A stretch of DNA of 64,000 nucleotides, from NCBI RefSeq assembly GCF_001307275.1, contig NZ_CP012831.1, positions 5,510,501 through 5,574,500 of the forward strand, written 5' to 3'. Below the pieces are notes generated by a model that saw only the letters and a list, made by a program, of their open reading frames with translations, had not been told where the DNA came from and made no database searches. Of the stretch, positions 32,933-41,616 are shown piece by piece. Made by a program: the position numbers and the translations under genes. Each line of letters opens with the position of its first letter. Positions within the stretch are counted from its first letter, which is position 1. The stretch comes from Pseudomonas fluorescens (lineage in GTDB: Bacteria > Pseudomonadota > Gammaproteobacteria > Pseudomonadales > Pseudomonadaceae).

Positions 32933-33801
32933 GTGCTGTCGCGGTTCTGCGCCTGCCCCTGGCAGTGGACCTGAGCGGCTTCGTCAAGCTGCTGCAGCGC
33001 ATGCAGGTGCCCCATCGCGTCAGCGAAGAGGCGGGTGAGCAGGTGCTCTGGGTGCCGGATGAAATCAGCGAGAACGTGCGTGCGTTGTACGCCCGTTTTC
33101 CCGCCGGCGATCCCGATCAGCAGTTGGAACTGCCGGACACGGGGGGCACTTCCCGGCGAGCCGGGTTCGTCCAGCAATTGACCCGCCATCCAGTGACGGC
33201 CCTGGTGCTGTTGCTGAGCCTGATTGTCAGCGCGGTCACCCTGCTGGGGGAGAATCTTGCGACGCTACGCTGGCTGACCTTCCTCGAGTTTCGCGTCGTT
33301 GGCGACTACATCCAGTTCACGCCGCTGGGCGATAGCCTGGCGGCGGGGCAGTGGTGGCGCCTGGTAACGCCGATGCTGATTCACTTCGGCTTCCTGCACA
33401 TCGCCATGAATGGCATGTGGTATTGGGAACTGGGGCGACGGATCGAAGCGCGCCAGGGCGGTATCAACCTGTTGGGGCTGACGCTGTTGTTCAGCCTCGT
33501 CTCCAATTTCGCCCAGTACTTTTTCAGCGGGCCGACGCTGTTCGGCGGCTTGTCCGGTGTGCTGTACGGCCTGCTGGGCCATTGCTGGATCTACCAACTG
33601 CTCGCACCGAATCCGGCCTATCACTTGCCCCGTGGGGTGCTGGTGATGATGCTGGTGTGGTTGCTGCTGTGCCTGTCCGGGTTGGTTTCGCTGATCGGCT
33701 TCGGTGAAATCGCCAATGCGGCCCACGTCGGCGGGCTGCTCGTCGGGTGCTTCACGGGCTTGTTGGGCGGGCTGTTCGCTCGCCGTAAAATGGCCCTTTG
33801 A
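32929..33801 (+). CDS. Rhomboid intramembrane serine protease (GlpG type)
   Basis: A 290-aa inner-membrane protease. The soluble N-terminal domain (about 1-85) is of the GlpG kind. Six transmembrane helices follow, with HFGFLHIAMNGMWYW, the nucleophile Ser209 in GGLSGVLYG and the general base His266 in NAAHVGG. It cuts substrates within the membrane. The ATG at 32929 overlaps the preceding stop as ATGA; a longer open frame starting at 32767 lies inside the phosphatase gene. Confidence 0.92.
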   Translation: MSAVAVLRLPLAVDLSGFVKLLQRMQVPHRVSEEAGEQVLWVPDEISENVRALYARFPAGDPDQQLELPDTGGTSRRAGFVQQLTRHPVTALVLLLSLIVSAVTLLGENLATLRWLTFLEFRVVGDYIQFTPLGDSLAAGQWWRLVTPMLIHFGFLHIAMNGMWYWELGRRIEARQGGINLLGLTLLFSLVSNFAQYFFSGPTLFGGLSGVLYGLLGHCWIYQLLAPNPAYHLPRGVLVMMLVWLLLCLSGLVSLIGFGEIANAAHVGGLLVGCFTGLLGGLFARRKMAL

Positions 33802-33846
33802 CCGGCGCCTGTGCCTTTTGAGAATGCGCGATTGCGCGGAGAACCC

Positions 33847-34107
33847 ATGTCTTCCTTCAACGAAATGATCAAGAACATCACCCCCGATATCTACAAGAGC
33901 CTGAAACTGGCCGTGGAAATCGGTAAATGGGCCGACGGCAACAAGCTCACCGCCGAGCAGCGCGAGTTGTCGTTGCAGGCCATGATCGCCTGGGAAATCC
34001 AGAACCTGCCCGAAGACGAGCGCACCGGCTACATGGGCCCGCAGGAATGCCAGTCGAAGTCGACCGAAGTGCCCAATATCCTGTTCAAGTCGGACGCCAT
34101 CCATTGA
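33847..34107 (+). CDS. YeaC/DUF1315 family small protein
   Basis: An 86-aa protein with the DUF1315 pattern: SSFNEMIKNITPDIYKSLK, ELGKWADGNKLT-like (here EIGKWADG), QAMIAWE and a C-terminal cysteine/glutamate stretch ending in PNILFKSDAIH. Function unknown. ATG at 33847 with AGAACCC before it; its TGA overlaps the next gene's TTG start. It is always near pepN-linked genes in Pseudomonas, by recollection. Confidence 0.82.
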   Translation: MSSFNEMIKNITPDIYKSLKLAVEIGKWADGNKLTAEQRELSLQAMIAWEIQNLPEDERTGYMGPQECQSKSTEVPNILFKSDAIH

Positions 34108-34934
34108 TCGAGATTGGCCGCGGTGCAATCAGCAAGATGTCGGCACGCCTTGACGGGCCGACCGTTCAATACGCCTTTCGCCTGGACGAGGTCGAGGTGC
34201 CGGTCAACCCGTTGATCGGCAGCACGATCCGCCTGGAGTACCTCGGTGCGATCCACTGCACCCATTGTGGGCGCCGGACCAAGACCAGCTTCAGCCAGGG
34301 TTACTGCTACCCTTGCATGACCAAGCTGGCCCAGTGCGACCTGTGCATCATGAGCCCGGAGCGTTGCCATTTCGACGCGGGCACCTGCCGTGACCCGGCC
34401 TGGGGCGAGCAATTCTGCATGACCGATCATGTGGTCTACCTGGCCAATTCCTCCGGCGTGAAAGTCGGCATCACCCGTGCCACGCAATTGCCGACCCGCT
34501 GGCTGGACCAGGGCGCCAGCCAGGCACTGCCGATCCTGCGGGTCGCCACGCGCCAGCAGTCAGGGTTTGTCGAGGACCTGTTCCGCAGCCAGGTGGCGGA
34601 CAAGACCAACTGGCGCGCCTTGCTCAAGGGCGACGCGACAGCGGTGGACCTGCCGGCGATCCGCGATTCGCTGTTCGAAAGCTGCGCCCAGGGATTGCAG
34701 GGTTTGCAGGAACGATTCGGCCTGCAAGCGATCCAGACCATAGCGGACGTCGAGCCCATCGAGATTCGGTATCCGGTGGAGCAGTACCCGACCAAGATCG
34801 TCAGCTTCAACCTGGACAAGAACCCGATCGCCGAAGGCACGCTGCTGGGGATCAAGGGCCAATACCTGATTTTCGACACCGGCGTGATCAACATTCGTAA
34901 ATACACGGCCTACCAGCTCGCCGTGCATCAGTAG
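34104..34934 (+). CDS. DUF2797 family zinc-cysteine protein
   Basis: A 276-aa protein. A cysteine cluster suggests a zinc module: CTHCG and CYPCM, then CDLCIMSPERCHFDAGTCRD (about residues 52-100). It is followed by HVVYLANSSGVKVGITR and a trailing ARWLDQGAS-like and FVEDLFRSQ pattern. That segment looks like a GIY-YIG-type fold (inference). I chose the TTG at 34104, translationally coupled to the YeaC stop (TTGA) and giving MIEIGRGAISKMSARLD. The alternative is the ATG at 34137. pepN follows 13 bases after the stop. Function unknown. Confidence 0.78.
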   Translation: MIEIGRGAISKMSARLDGPTVQYAFRLDEVEVPVNPLIGSTIRLEYLGAIHCTHCGRRTKTSFSQGYCYPCMTKLAQCDLCIMSPERCHFDAGTCRDPAWGEQFCMTDHVVYLANSSGVKVGITRATQLPTRWLDQGASQALPILRVATRQQSGFVEDLFRSQVADKTNWRALLKGDATAVDLPAIRDSLFESCAQGLQGLQERFGLQAIQTIADVEPIEIRYPVEQYPTKIVSFNLDKNPIAEGTLLGIKGQYLIFDTGVINIRKYTAYQLAVHQ

Positions 34935-34947
34935 AAGGATTCGACCC

Positions 34948-37605
34948 ATGCGCACCGAACAACCGAAGATGATTTACCTCAAGGACTATCAGGCCCCCGA
35001 GTACCTGATCGACGAAACACACCTGACCTTCGAGTTGTTCGAGGACCACAGCCTGGTCCATGCGCAACTGGTGATGCGCCGCAACCCCGAGCGCGGCGCC
35101 GGGCTGCCGCCGCTGGTGCTCGATGGCCAGCATCTTGAATTGATCTCCCTCAAGCTCGACGATGCCGACCTGGGGCAGGGCGACTATCAACTGGACGACA
35201 ATCACCTGACCGTGCACCCCAAGGCACAAGCCTTTACGGTCGACACCACCGTCAGGATCCATCCGGAAACCAACACCGCCCTGGAAGGCCTGTACAAATC
35301 CGGCAGCATGTTCTGCACCCAGTGCGAGGCCGAAGGGTTCCGCAAGATCACCTATTACCTCGACCGTCCGGATGTGATGAGCAAGTTCACCACCACCGTG
35401 GTGGCCGAGCAGCACAGCTATCCGGTGCTGCTGTCCAACGGCAATCCGATTGCCAGCGGCCCCGGCGAAGACGGCCGGCACTGGGCGACCTGGGAAGACC
35501 CGTTCAAGAAACCGGCCTACCTGTTTGCCCTGGTGGCCGGTGACCTGTGGTGCGTCGAAGACACCTTCACCACCATGACCGAGCGTAATGTGGCGCTGCG
35601 CATCTACGTCGAGCCGGAAAACATCGACAAATGCCAGCACGCCATGACCAGCCTGAAGAAGTCGATGCGCTGGGACGAAGAGGTGTACGGGCGCGAGTAC
35701 GACCTGGACATCTTCATGATTGTCGCGGTCAACGACTTCAACATGGGCGCCATGGAGAACAAGGGTCTCAATATCTTCAACTCCAGCGCCGTGCTGGCCC
35801 GCGCCGAAACCGCCACCGATGCCGCGCACCAGCGGGTCGAGGCGATCGTTGCCCACGAATACTTCCATAACTGGTCGGGCAACCGCGTGACCTGCCGTGA
35901 TTGGTTCCAACTGTCGCTCAAGGAAGGTTTCACGGTGTTCCGCGACGCCGGCTTCTCCGCCGACATGAACTCCGCCACCGTCAAACGCATCCAGGACGTG
36001 GCGTACCTGCGCACCCACCAGTTCGCCGAAGACGCCGGCCCCATGGCCCACCCGGTGCGTCCGGACAGTTTTATCGAGATCTCCAACTTCTACACCCTGA
36101 CCGTGTACGAAAAGGGTTCGGAAGTGGTCGGCATGATCCACACCCTGCTGGGGCCTGAGGGGTTCCGCAAGGGCAGTGACCTGTATTTCGAGCGCCACGA
36201 CGGCCAGGCCGTGACCTGCGACGACTTCATCAAGGCCATGGAAGATGCCAACGGCGTCGACCTGGCCCAGTTCAAACGTTGGTACAGCCAGGCCGGTACG
36301 CCACGGCTGGCGGTGAGCGAGTCTTACGATGCCGCTGCCAAGACCTACAGCCTGACCTTCCGCCAGAGTTGCCCGCCGACCCCGGACAAGCAGGAAAAGC
36401 TGCCATTCGTGATTCCCGTGGAACTGGGCCTGCTGGACAGCCAAGGCGCCGAGATCCCGTTGCGGCTGGCCGGTGAAGCAGCGGCAAACGGTACGTCCCG
36501 GGTGATCTCGGTGACCGAAGCGGAGCAGACCTTCACGTTTATCGACATCGCCGAACAACCGCTGCCTTCGTTGCTGCGTGGTTTCTCGGCGCCGGTGAAG
36601 CTGAGCTTCCCGTACAACCGCGACCAATTGATGTTCCTGATGCAACACGACAGTGACGGCTTCAACCGCTGGGATGCCGGCCAGCAGTTGTCGGTGCAGG
36701 TGTTGCAGGAACTGATCGCCCAACATCAGCAGGGCGCCAGCCTGACGCTGGATCCACGCCTGGTCAGTGCGCTGCGCAGCGTGTTGTCGGACGAATCCCT
36801 GGACCAGGCCATGGTCGCGGAAATGCTCTCGCTGCCCAGCGAAGCCTACCTGACGGAAATCAGCGAAGTGGCCGACGTCGAGGCGATCCACGCCGCCCGT
36901 GAGTTCGCCCGCCAGCAGTTGGCCGAGAACCTGTTCGAAGCCCTGTGGCTGCGTTATGAAGCCAACCGCGACCTGTCGAAACGCACGCCATACGTGGCCG
37001 AGGCCGAGCACTTCGCCCGCCGCGCGTTGCAGAACATCGCGCTGTCCTACCTGATGCTCACCGGCAAGCCTGAGGTGCTGAGCGCGACGCTGGAGCAGTT
37101 CGACACCGCCGACAACATGACCGAACGCCTGACCGCGCTGGCGGTGCTGGTCAACTCGCCGTTCGAGACCGAGAAGGCCAAGGCCCTGGAAGTGTTCGCG
37201 GAAAACTTCAAGGGCAACCCGCTGGTCATGGACCAATGGTTCAGCGTCCAGGCCGGCAGCCCGTTGCCCGGTGGCCTGGCACGGGTCAAGGCGCTGATGG
37301 AACACCCGGCGTTCAATATCAAGAACCCGAACAAGGTGCGGGCACTGGTCGGTGCGTTTGCCGGGCAGAACCTGATCAACTTCCACGCCGCCGACGGTTC
37401 GGGTTATCGCTTCCTGGCGGACCTGGTGATCCAGCTCAATGGCTTCAACCCGCAGATCGCTTCGCGGCAGCTGGCGCCACTGACCCGCTGGCGCAAATAT
37501 GACAGCGCCCGCCAGGCGTTGATGAAAGGCGAACTGGAACGCATCCTGGCGTCCGGCGGGCTGTCGGCCGATGTGTTCGAGGTGGTGAGCAAGAGCCTGG
37601 CGTGA
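34948..37605 (+). CDS. pepN: Aminopeptidase N (M1 family)
   Basis: An 885-aa cytoplasmic zinc aminopeptidase that removes N-terminal residues from peptides. The substrate-binding GAMEN is at 267-271, HEYFH at 303-307 and the third zinc ligand Glu in LKEGFTVFRD about 19 residues later. The length is close to the 870 of E. coli PepN. Last gene of the nadK-pepN run; a GC hairpin and a REPIN follow. Confidence 0.97.
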   Translation: MRTEQPKMIYLKDYQAPEYLIDETHLTFELFEDHSLVHAQLVMRRNPERGAGLPPLVLDGQHLELISLKLDDADLGQGDYQLDDNHLTVHPKAQAFTVDTTVRIHPETNTALEGLYKSGSMFCTQCEAEGFRKITYYLDRPDVMSKFTTTVVAEQHSYPVLLSNGNPIASGPGEDGRHWATWEDPFKKPAYLFALVAGDLWCVEDTFTTMTERNVALRIYVEPENIDKCQHAMTSLKKSMRWDEEVYGREYDLDIFMIVAVNDFNMGAMENKGLNIFNSSAVLARAETATDAAHQRVEAIVAHEYFHNWSGNRVTCRDWFQLSLKEGFTVFRDAGFSADMNSATVKRIQDVAYLRTHQFAEDAGPMAHPVRPDSFIEISNFYTLTVYEKGSEVVGMIHTLLGPEGFRKGSDLYFERHDGQAVTCDDFIKAMEDANGVDLAQFKRWYSQAGTPRLAVSESYDAAAKTYSLTFRQSCPPTPDKQEKLPFVIPVELGLLDSQGAEIPLRLAGEAAANGTSRVISVTEAEQTFTFIDIAEQPLPSLLRGFSAPVKLSFPYNRDQLMFLMQHDSDGFNRWDAGQQLSVQVLQELIAQHQQGASLTLDPRLVSALRSVLSDESLDQAMVAEMLSLPSEAYLTEISEVADVEAIHAAREFARQQLAENLFEALWLRYEANRDLSKRTPYVAEAEHFARRALQNIALSYLMLTGKPEVLSATLEQFDTADNMTERLTALAVLVNSPFETEKAKALEVFAENFKGNPLVMDQWFSVQAGSPLPGGLARVKALMEHPAFNIKNPNKVRALVGAFAGQNLINFHAADGSGYRFLADLVIQLNGFNPQIASRQLAPLTRWRKYDSARQALMKGELERILASGGLSADVFEVVSKSLA

Positions 37606-37613
37606 CCTTGATG

Positions 37614-37638
37614 CCGCGGTCTGCCTGGCGGACCGCGG
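37614..37638 (+). terminator. Hairpin after pepN
   Basis: Arms CCGCGGTC (37614-37621) and GACCGCGG (37631-37638) with a nine-base loop, nine bases after the pepN stop. There is no T run, so termination may be weak or Rho-assisted. Confidence 0.5.
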
Positions 37639-37644
37639 TGCTCC

Positions 37645-37739
37645 CATCGCGAGCAAGCTCGCTCCCACAGTAGATCTCCAGCGAACAGCTATTCTGTGAT
37701 CAGCATGGAACCCCTGTGGGAGCGAGCTTGCTCGCGATA
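37645..37739. repeat. REPIN, family A
   Basis: Left arm from 37645, right arm ending at 37739. The remaining gap up to 37975 (236 bases) carries no open gene; it should hold the promoter of the BNR-protein gene. Confidence 0.9.
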
Positions 37740-37975
37740 GCGTCAGCCCCGTCACCGCCTGGCCCCTCGCCATCACCTCACCGAATACCCCGCCATTCAC
37801 CCCCAGCGCCAGCCCCCCTGGTTAACAAAAGATAACGCGGCGTCGATTGTCAGACCTTTCGAAAGCCCGATAGGATAGGCCAGCTTCCGAAGTGGCTCTA
37901 GATTGCAGGTTTCAGGACTATGCTCCAGGACTGGCAACGTACCAAGCCATAACAATAATAATGGGGGAAAGGTCT

Positions 37976-39028
37976 ATGAATGAGCCTGTCATGGCTGTGG
38001 GCCGCTGCCGGCCGCCGATGCTGCGCAGAATCGCGTTGCTGGCTTCGGCGCTCTCGCTGCTGGGCTCTGCGGTGTTGTCGGCACCGGTGATGGCCGTTGC
38101 GGCGTCGACGTCCGATGTCATCTATTCCGTCGAATCGGCCAAGGCCAGCAAAACCCTGATGCTCGATGTGGTCCATGCCGGCCAGCGCCTGGTGGCGGTC
38201 GGTGATCGTGGGCACATTGTCTATTCCGACGACCAGGGCACGTCCTGGACCCAGGCCAAGGTGCCGAGCCGCCAACTGCTCACCGCGGTGTTTTTCGTCG
38301 ACGACAAGCACGGCTGGGCCGTGGGGCACGACGCGCAGATCCTCGCCAGCGACGACGGTGGCAGCACCTGGACCAAGCAATACGAAGACCTCACCCGTGA
38401 AGCGCCGCTGCTGGATGTCTGGTTCAAGGACGCCAGCAACGGGTTTGCCGTGGGTGCCTACGGCGCGCTGCTGGAAACCACCGACGGCGGCAAGCACTGG
38501 GAAGACGCCAGCGACCGCCTCGAAAACGAAGACCAGTTCCACCTCAATGCGATCGCGGCCGTGAAAGACGCCGGGCTGTTCATTGTCGGCGAGGCCGGCA
38601 GCATGTTCCGCTCCGCCGACGAGGGCCAGACCTGGGAGAAGGTCGAAGGTCCGTACGAAGGCTCGCTGTTCGGGGTCATCGGCACCGCCCAACCTTCGAC
38701 GCTGCTGGCCTACGGCTTGCGCGGCAACCTGTACCGTTCCACCGATTTTGGCGGCACCTGGGAGCAGGTCGAGCTCAAGGCCGCCCGGGGCAGCCTGGAA
38801 TTCGGCCTGTCGGGTGCCACGCTGCTGGCGGACGGTTCCATCGTGATTGTCGGCAACGGCGGCAGCGTGGTGCGCAGTACCGACGACGGCGAGACCTTCA
38901 GCGTGTTCAACCGTCCGGACCGAATCTCCGTGGCGGCCGTCACGGCGGCAGGCAACGGCAACCTGATCCTGGCGGGGCAAGGCGGCGTGCGCGCCACCAC
39001 GTCCACCGGCGCCGAACTGAGCAAATGA
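37976..39028 (+). CDS. Exported BNR/YCF48-like beta-propeller protein
   Basis: A 350-aa protein with an N-terminal export signal (basic stretch around RPPMLRRIA, hydrophobic LLASALSLLGSAVLSAPVMAVAA). After it come about six repeats of the BNR/YCF48 type with Asp-box-like S-x-D-x-G-x-T/S-W motifs (YSDDQGTSW, ASDDGGSTW, ETTDGGKHW, RSADEGQTW, RSTDFGGTW). This gives a beta-propeller facing the periplasm. The ATG at 37976 follows GGGGGAAAGG. An RND/MMPL permease starts 43 bases later, so the propeller probably works with it, perhaps as a periplasmic accessory or lipid/solute handling partner. Confidence 0.82.
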   Translation: MNEPVMAVGRCRPPMLRRIALLASALSLLGSAVLSAPVMAVAASTSDVIYSVESAKASKTLMLDVVHAGQRLVAVGDRGHIVYSDDQGTSWTQAKVPSRQLLTAVFFVDDKHGWAVGHDAQILASDDGGSTWTKQYEDLTREAPLLDVWFKDASNGFAVGAYGALLETTDGGKHWEDASDRLENEDQFHLNAIAAVKDAGLFIVGEAGSMFRSADEGQTWEKVEGPYEGSLFGVIGTAQPSTLLAYGLRGNLYRSTDFGGTWEQVELKAARGSLEFGLSGATLLADGSIVIVGNGGSVVRSTDDGETFSVFNRPDRISVAAVTAAGNGNLILAGQGGVRATTSTGAELSK

Positions 39029-39071
39029 GTCAGGCCTGCAAGACGGGCATAAAAACAAGAAGGCGGACCCC

Positions 39072-41447
39072 ATGAGCAGTCATCATCAAGACAAGGCGAC
39101 GTTCCTCGAGCGCCTGATTTTCAACAACCGCCCGGCAGTGATCGTCATTTGCCTGCTGGTCAGCATTTTCCTGTTCTGGCAGGCCACGCTGATCCGCCCC
39201 TCCACCAGTTTCGAAAAAATGATCCCCCTCGAGCACCCCTTCATCCAGAAGATGCTCGAGCACCGCAACGACCTGGCGAACCTGGGCAACACGGTGCGCA
39301 TTTCCGTGGAAGCCACCAATGGCGACATTTTCTCCAAGGACTACATGGAGACCCTGCGCCAGATCCACGACGAGGTCTTCTACATCTCCGGTGTCGACCG
39401 TTCCGGGCTCAAGTCGTTGTGGAGCCCCAGCGTGCGCTGGACCGAAGTGACGGAGGAGGGCTTCGCCGGCGGCGAGGTGATCCCCCAGAGCTACAACGGC
39501 TCGGCCGACAGCCTCGACCTGCTGCGCAACAACGTGCTCAAGTCCGGCCAGGTCGGGCGCCTGGTGGCCAACGACTTCAAGTCGAGCATCATCGACATCC
39601 CGCTGCTGGAGTCCTATCCGGACCCGCAGGACCAGGGCAAATTGCTCGCCCTCGACTATCGGAAGTTTTCCCACGAGCTTGAAGACAAGATCCGCAACAA
39701 GTTCGAAGCCCAGAACCCGAATGTGCAGATCCATATCGTCGGTTTCGCCAAGAAAGTCGGTGACCTGATCGACGGCCTGGTCATGGTGGTGCTGTTCTTC
39801 GGCGTGGCCTTCGTCATCACCCTGATCCTCTTGTACTGGTTCACCAACTGCATGCGCAGCACCGTGGCGGTGTTGACCACCACCCTGGTGGCGGTGATCT
39901 GGCAACTGGGGCTGATGCACGCCGCCGGTTTCGGCCTGGATCCGTACTCGATGCTGGTGCCGTTCCTGATCTTCGCCATCGGTATTTCCCACGGGGTGCA
40001 GAAAATCAATGGCATCGCCTTGCAGTCCAGCGAGGCGGACAACGCCCTGACGGCGGCGCGGCGTACCTTCCGCCAGTTGTTCCTGCCGGGGATGATCGCG
40101 ATCCTGGCGGACGCCGTGGGCTTCATCACCTTGCTGATCATCGACATCGGCGTGATCCGCGAACTGGCCATCGGCGCCTCCATCGGCGTGGCGGTGATCG
40201 TGTTCACCAACCTGATCCTGCTGCCGGTGGCGATCTCCTACGCTGGCATCAGCAAGCGTGCGGTGGAGCGCAGCAAGAAAGATGCGACCCGCGAGCATCC
40301 GTTCTGGCGCCTGCTGTCGAACTTCGCCAGCGCCAAGGTCGCGCCGGTGTCCATTGCCCTGGCGGTGCTCGCCTTTGGCGGTGGCCTCTGGTACAGCCAG
40401 AACCTGAAGATCGGCGACCTGGACCAGGGCGCGCCGGAACTGCGTCCGGACTCGCGCTACAACCAGGACAACAACTTCATCATCAGCAATTACTCCACCA
40501 GCTCCGATGTGCTGGTGGTGATGGTCAAGACCAAGGCCGAAGGCTGTTCGCGCTATGAAGCCATGGCCCCCATCGACGAATTGATGTGGAAGATGCAGAA
40601 CACCGAGGGCGTGCAGTCGGCGATTTCCCTGGTGACCGTGTCCAAGCAAATGATCAAGGGCATGAACGAGGGCAACCTGAAATGGGAGACCCTGTCGCGC
40701 AACCCTGATGTGCTGAACAACTCCATCGCCCGGGCCGATGGCCTGTACAACAACAGCTGCTCCCTGGCACCGGTGCTGGTGTTCCTCAACGACCACAAGG
40801 CCGAGACCCTGGACCGCGCGGTGAAGGCGGTGCAGGACTTCGCCAAGGAAAACAACCGCGATGGCCTGGAGTTCATCCTCGCCGCCGGTAACGCCGGCAT
40901 CGAGGCGGCCACCAATGAAGTGATCAAGGAATCGGAACTGACCATCCTGATCCTGGTGTACATCTGCGTGGCGACCATGTGCATGATCACCTTCCGTTCC
41001 TGGGCGGCGACGCTGTGCATCGTGCTGCCGCTGGTACTGACGTCGGTACTGGGCAACGCCCTGATGGCTTTCATGGGCATCGGTGTGAAAGTCGCGACGC
41101 TGCCGGTGGTCGCGCTTGGCGTCGGGATCGGCGTGGACTATGGCATCTACATCTATAGTCGCCTGGAAAGCTTCCTGCGGGCCGGGTTGCCATTGCAGGA
41201 GGCTTACTACCAGACGCTGAAATCCACCGGCAAGGCGGTGCTGTTCACCGGTTTGTGCCTGGCCATCGGCGTGTGCACCTGGATCTTCTCGGCCATCAAG
41301 TTCCAGGCCGACATGGGCTTGATGTTGACGTTCATGTTGCTGTGGAACATGTTCGGTGCGCTGTGGCTGTTGCCGGCGCTGGCGCGGTTCCTGATCAAGC
41401 CGGAGAAACTGGCGGGGCAGAAGGGCAATTCGTTGTTTGCCCACTGA
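39072..41447 (+). CDS. RND/MMPL superfamily transporter
   Basis: A 791-aa inner-membrane protein with two copies of a six-helix half, each preceded by a large periplasmic loop (about 45-225 and 440-610). A sterol-sensing/MMPL-like pattern is seen in PFLIFAIGISHGVQKING and VALGVGIGVDYGIYIYSRL. Such proteins export hydrophobic compounds using the proton gradient. It is probably cotranscribed with the BNR protein. In many Pseudomonas such pairs come with DUF1329 and DUF1302 genes (recollection); those are absent here. Substrate unknown. Confidence 0.87.
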   Translation: MSSHHQDKATFLERLIFNNRPAVIVICLLVSIFLFWQATLIRPSTSFEKMIPLEHPFIQKMLEHRNDLANLGNTVRISVEATNGDIFSKDYMETLRQIHDEVFYISGVDRSGLKSLWSPSVRWTEVTEEGFAGGEVIPQSYNGSADSLDLLRNNVLKSGQVGRLVANDFKSSIIDIPLLESYPDPQDQGKLLALDYRKFSHELEDKIRNKFEAQNPNVQIHIVGFAKKVGDLIDGLVMVVLFFGVAFVITLILLYWFTNCMRSTVAVLTTTLVAVIWQLGLMHAAGFGLDPYSMLVPFLIFAIGISHGVQKINGIALQSSEADNALTAARRTFRQLFLPGMIAILADAVGFITLLIIDIGVIRELAIGASIGVAVIVFTNLILLPVAISYAGISKRAVERSKKDATREHPFWRLLSNFASAKVAPVSIALAVLAFGGGLWYSQNLKIGDLDQGAPELRPDSRYNQDNNFIISNYSTSSDVLVVMVKTKAEGCSRYEAMAPIDELMWKMQNTEGVQSAISLVTVSKQMIKGMNEGNLKWETLSRNPDVLNNSIARADGLYNNSCSLAPVLVFLNDHKAETLDRAVKAVQDFAKENNRDGLEFILAAGNAGIEAATNEVIKESELTILILVYICVATMCMITFRSWAATLCIVLPLVLTSVLGNALMAFMGIGVKVATLPVVALGVGIGVDYGIYIYSRLESFLRAGLPLQEAYYQTLKSTGKAVLFTGLCLAIGVCTWIFSAIKFQADMGLMLTFMLLWNMFGALWLLPALARFLIKPEKLAGQKGNSLFAH

Positions 41448-41474
41448 TGAGGGGCAGCCCTAGGGGCAAGCCAC

Positions 41475-41564
41475 TGTGGGAGCGAGCTTGCTCGCGATAG
41501 CGGTGTGACAGTCAATGAAGGTGTTGAATGTCCGTCAGCCATCGCGAGCAAGCTCGCTCCCACA
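41475..41564. repeat. REPIN, family A
   Basis: Left arm from 41475 (TGTGGGAGCGAGCTTGCTCG...), right arm ending at 41564, between the convergent RND transporter and toxin-like genes. Confidence 0.9.
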
Positions 41565-41616
41565 GGTTTTTGCTGGCGCTCAGCGACTGATCACTCCAGC
41601 CTGCAAACCCTGGCCA

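Noticed and set aside
34888..37800. A 970-codon open frame antisense to pepN.
   Set aside because: The sense strand carries GAMEN and HEYFH in place; the antisense translation is low-complexity and runs through a REPIN.
39030..41444. An 804-codon open frame antisense to the RND transporter.
   Set aside because: The product is His/Gln-rich without domains; the sense product has clear membrane topology.
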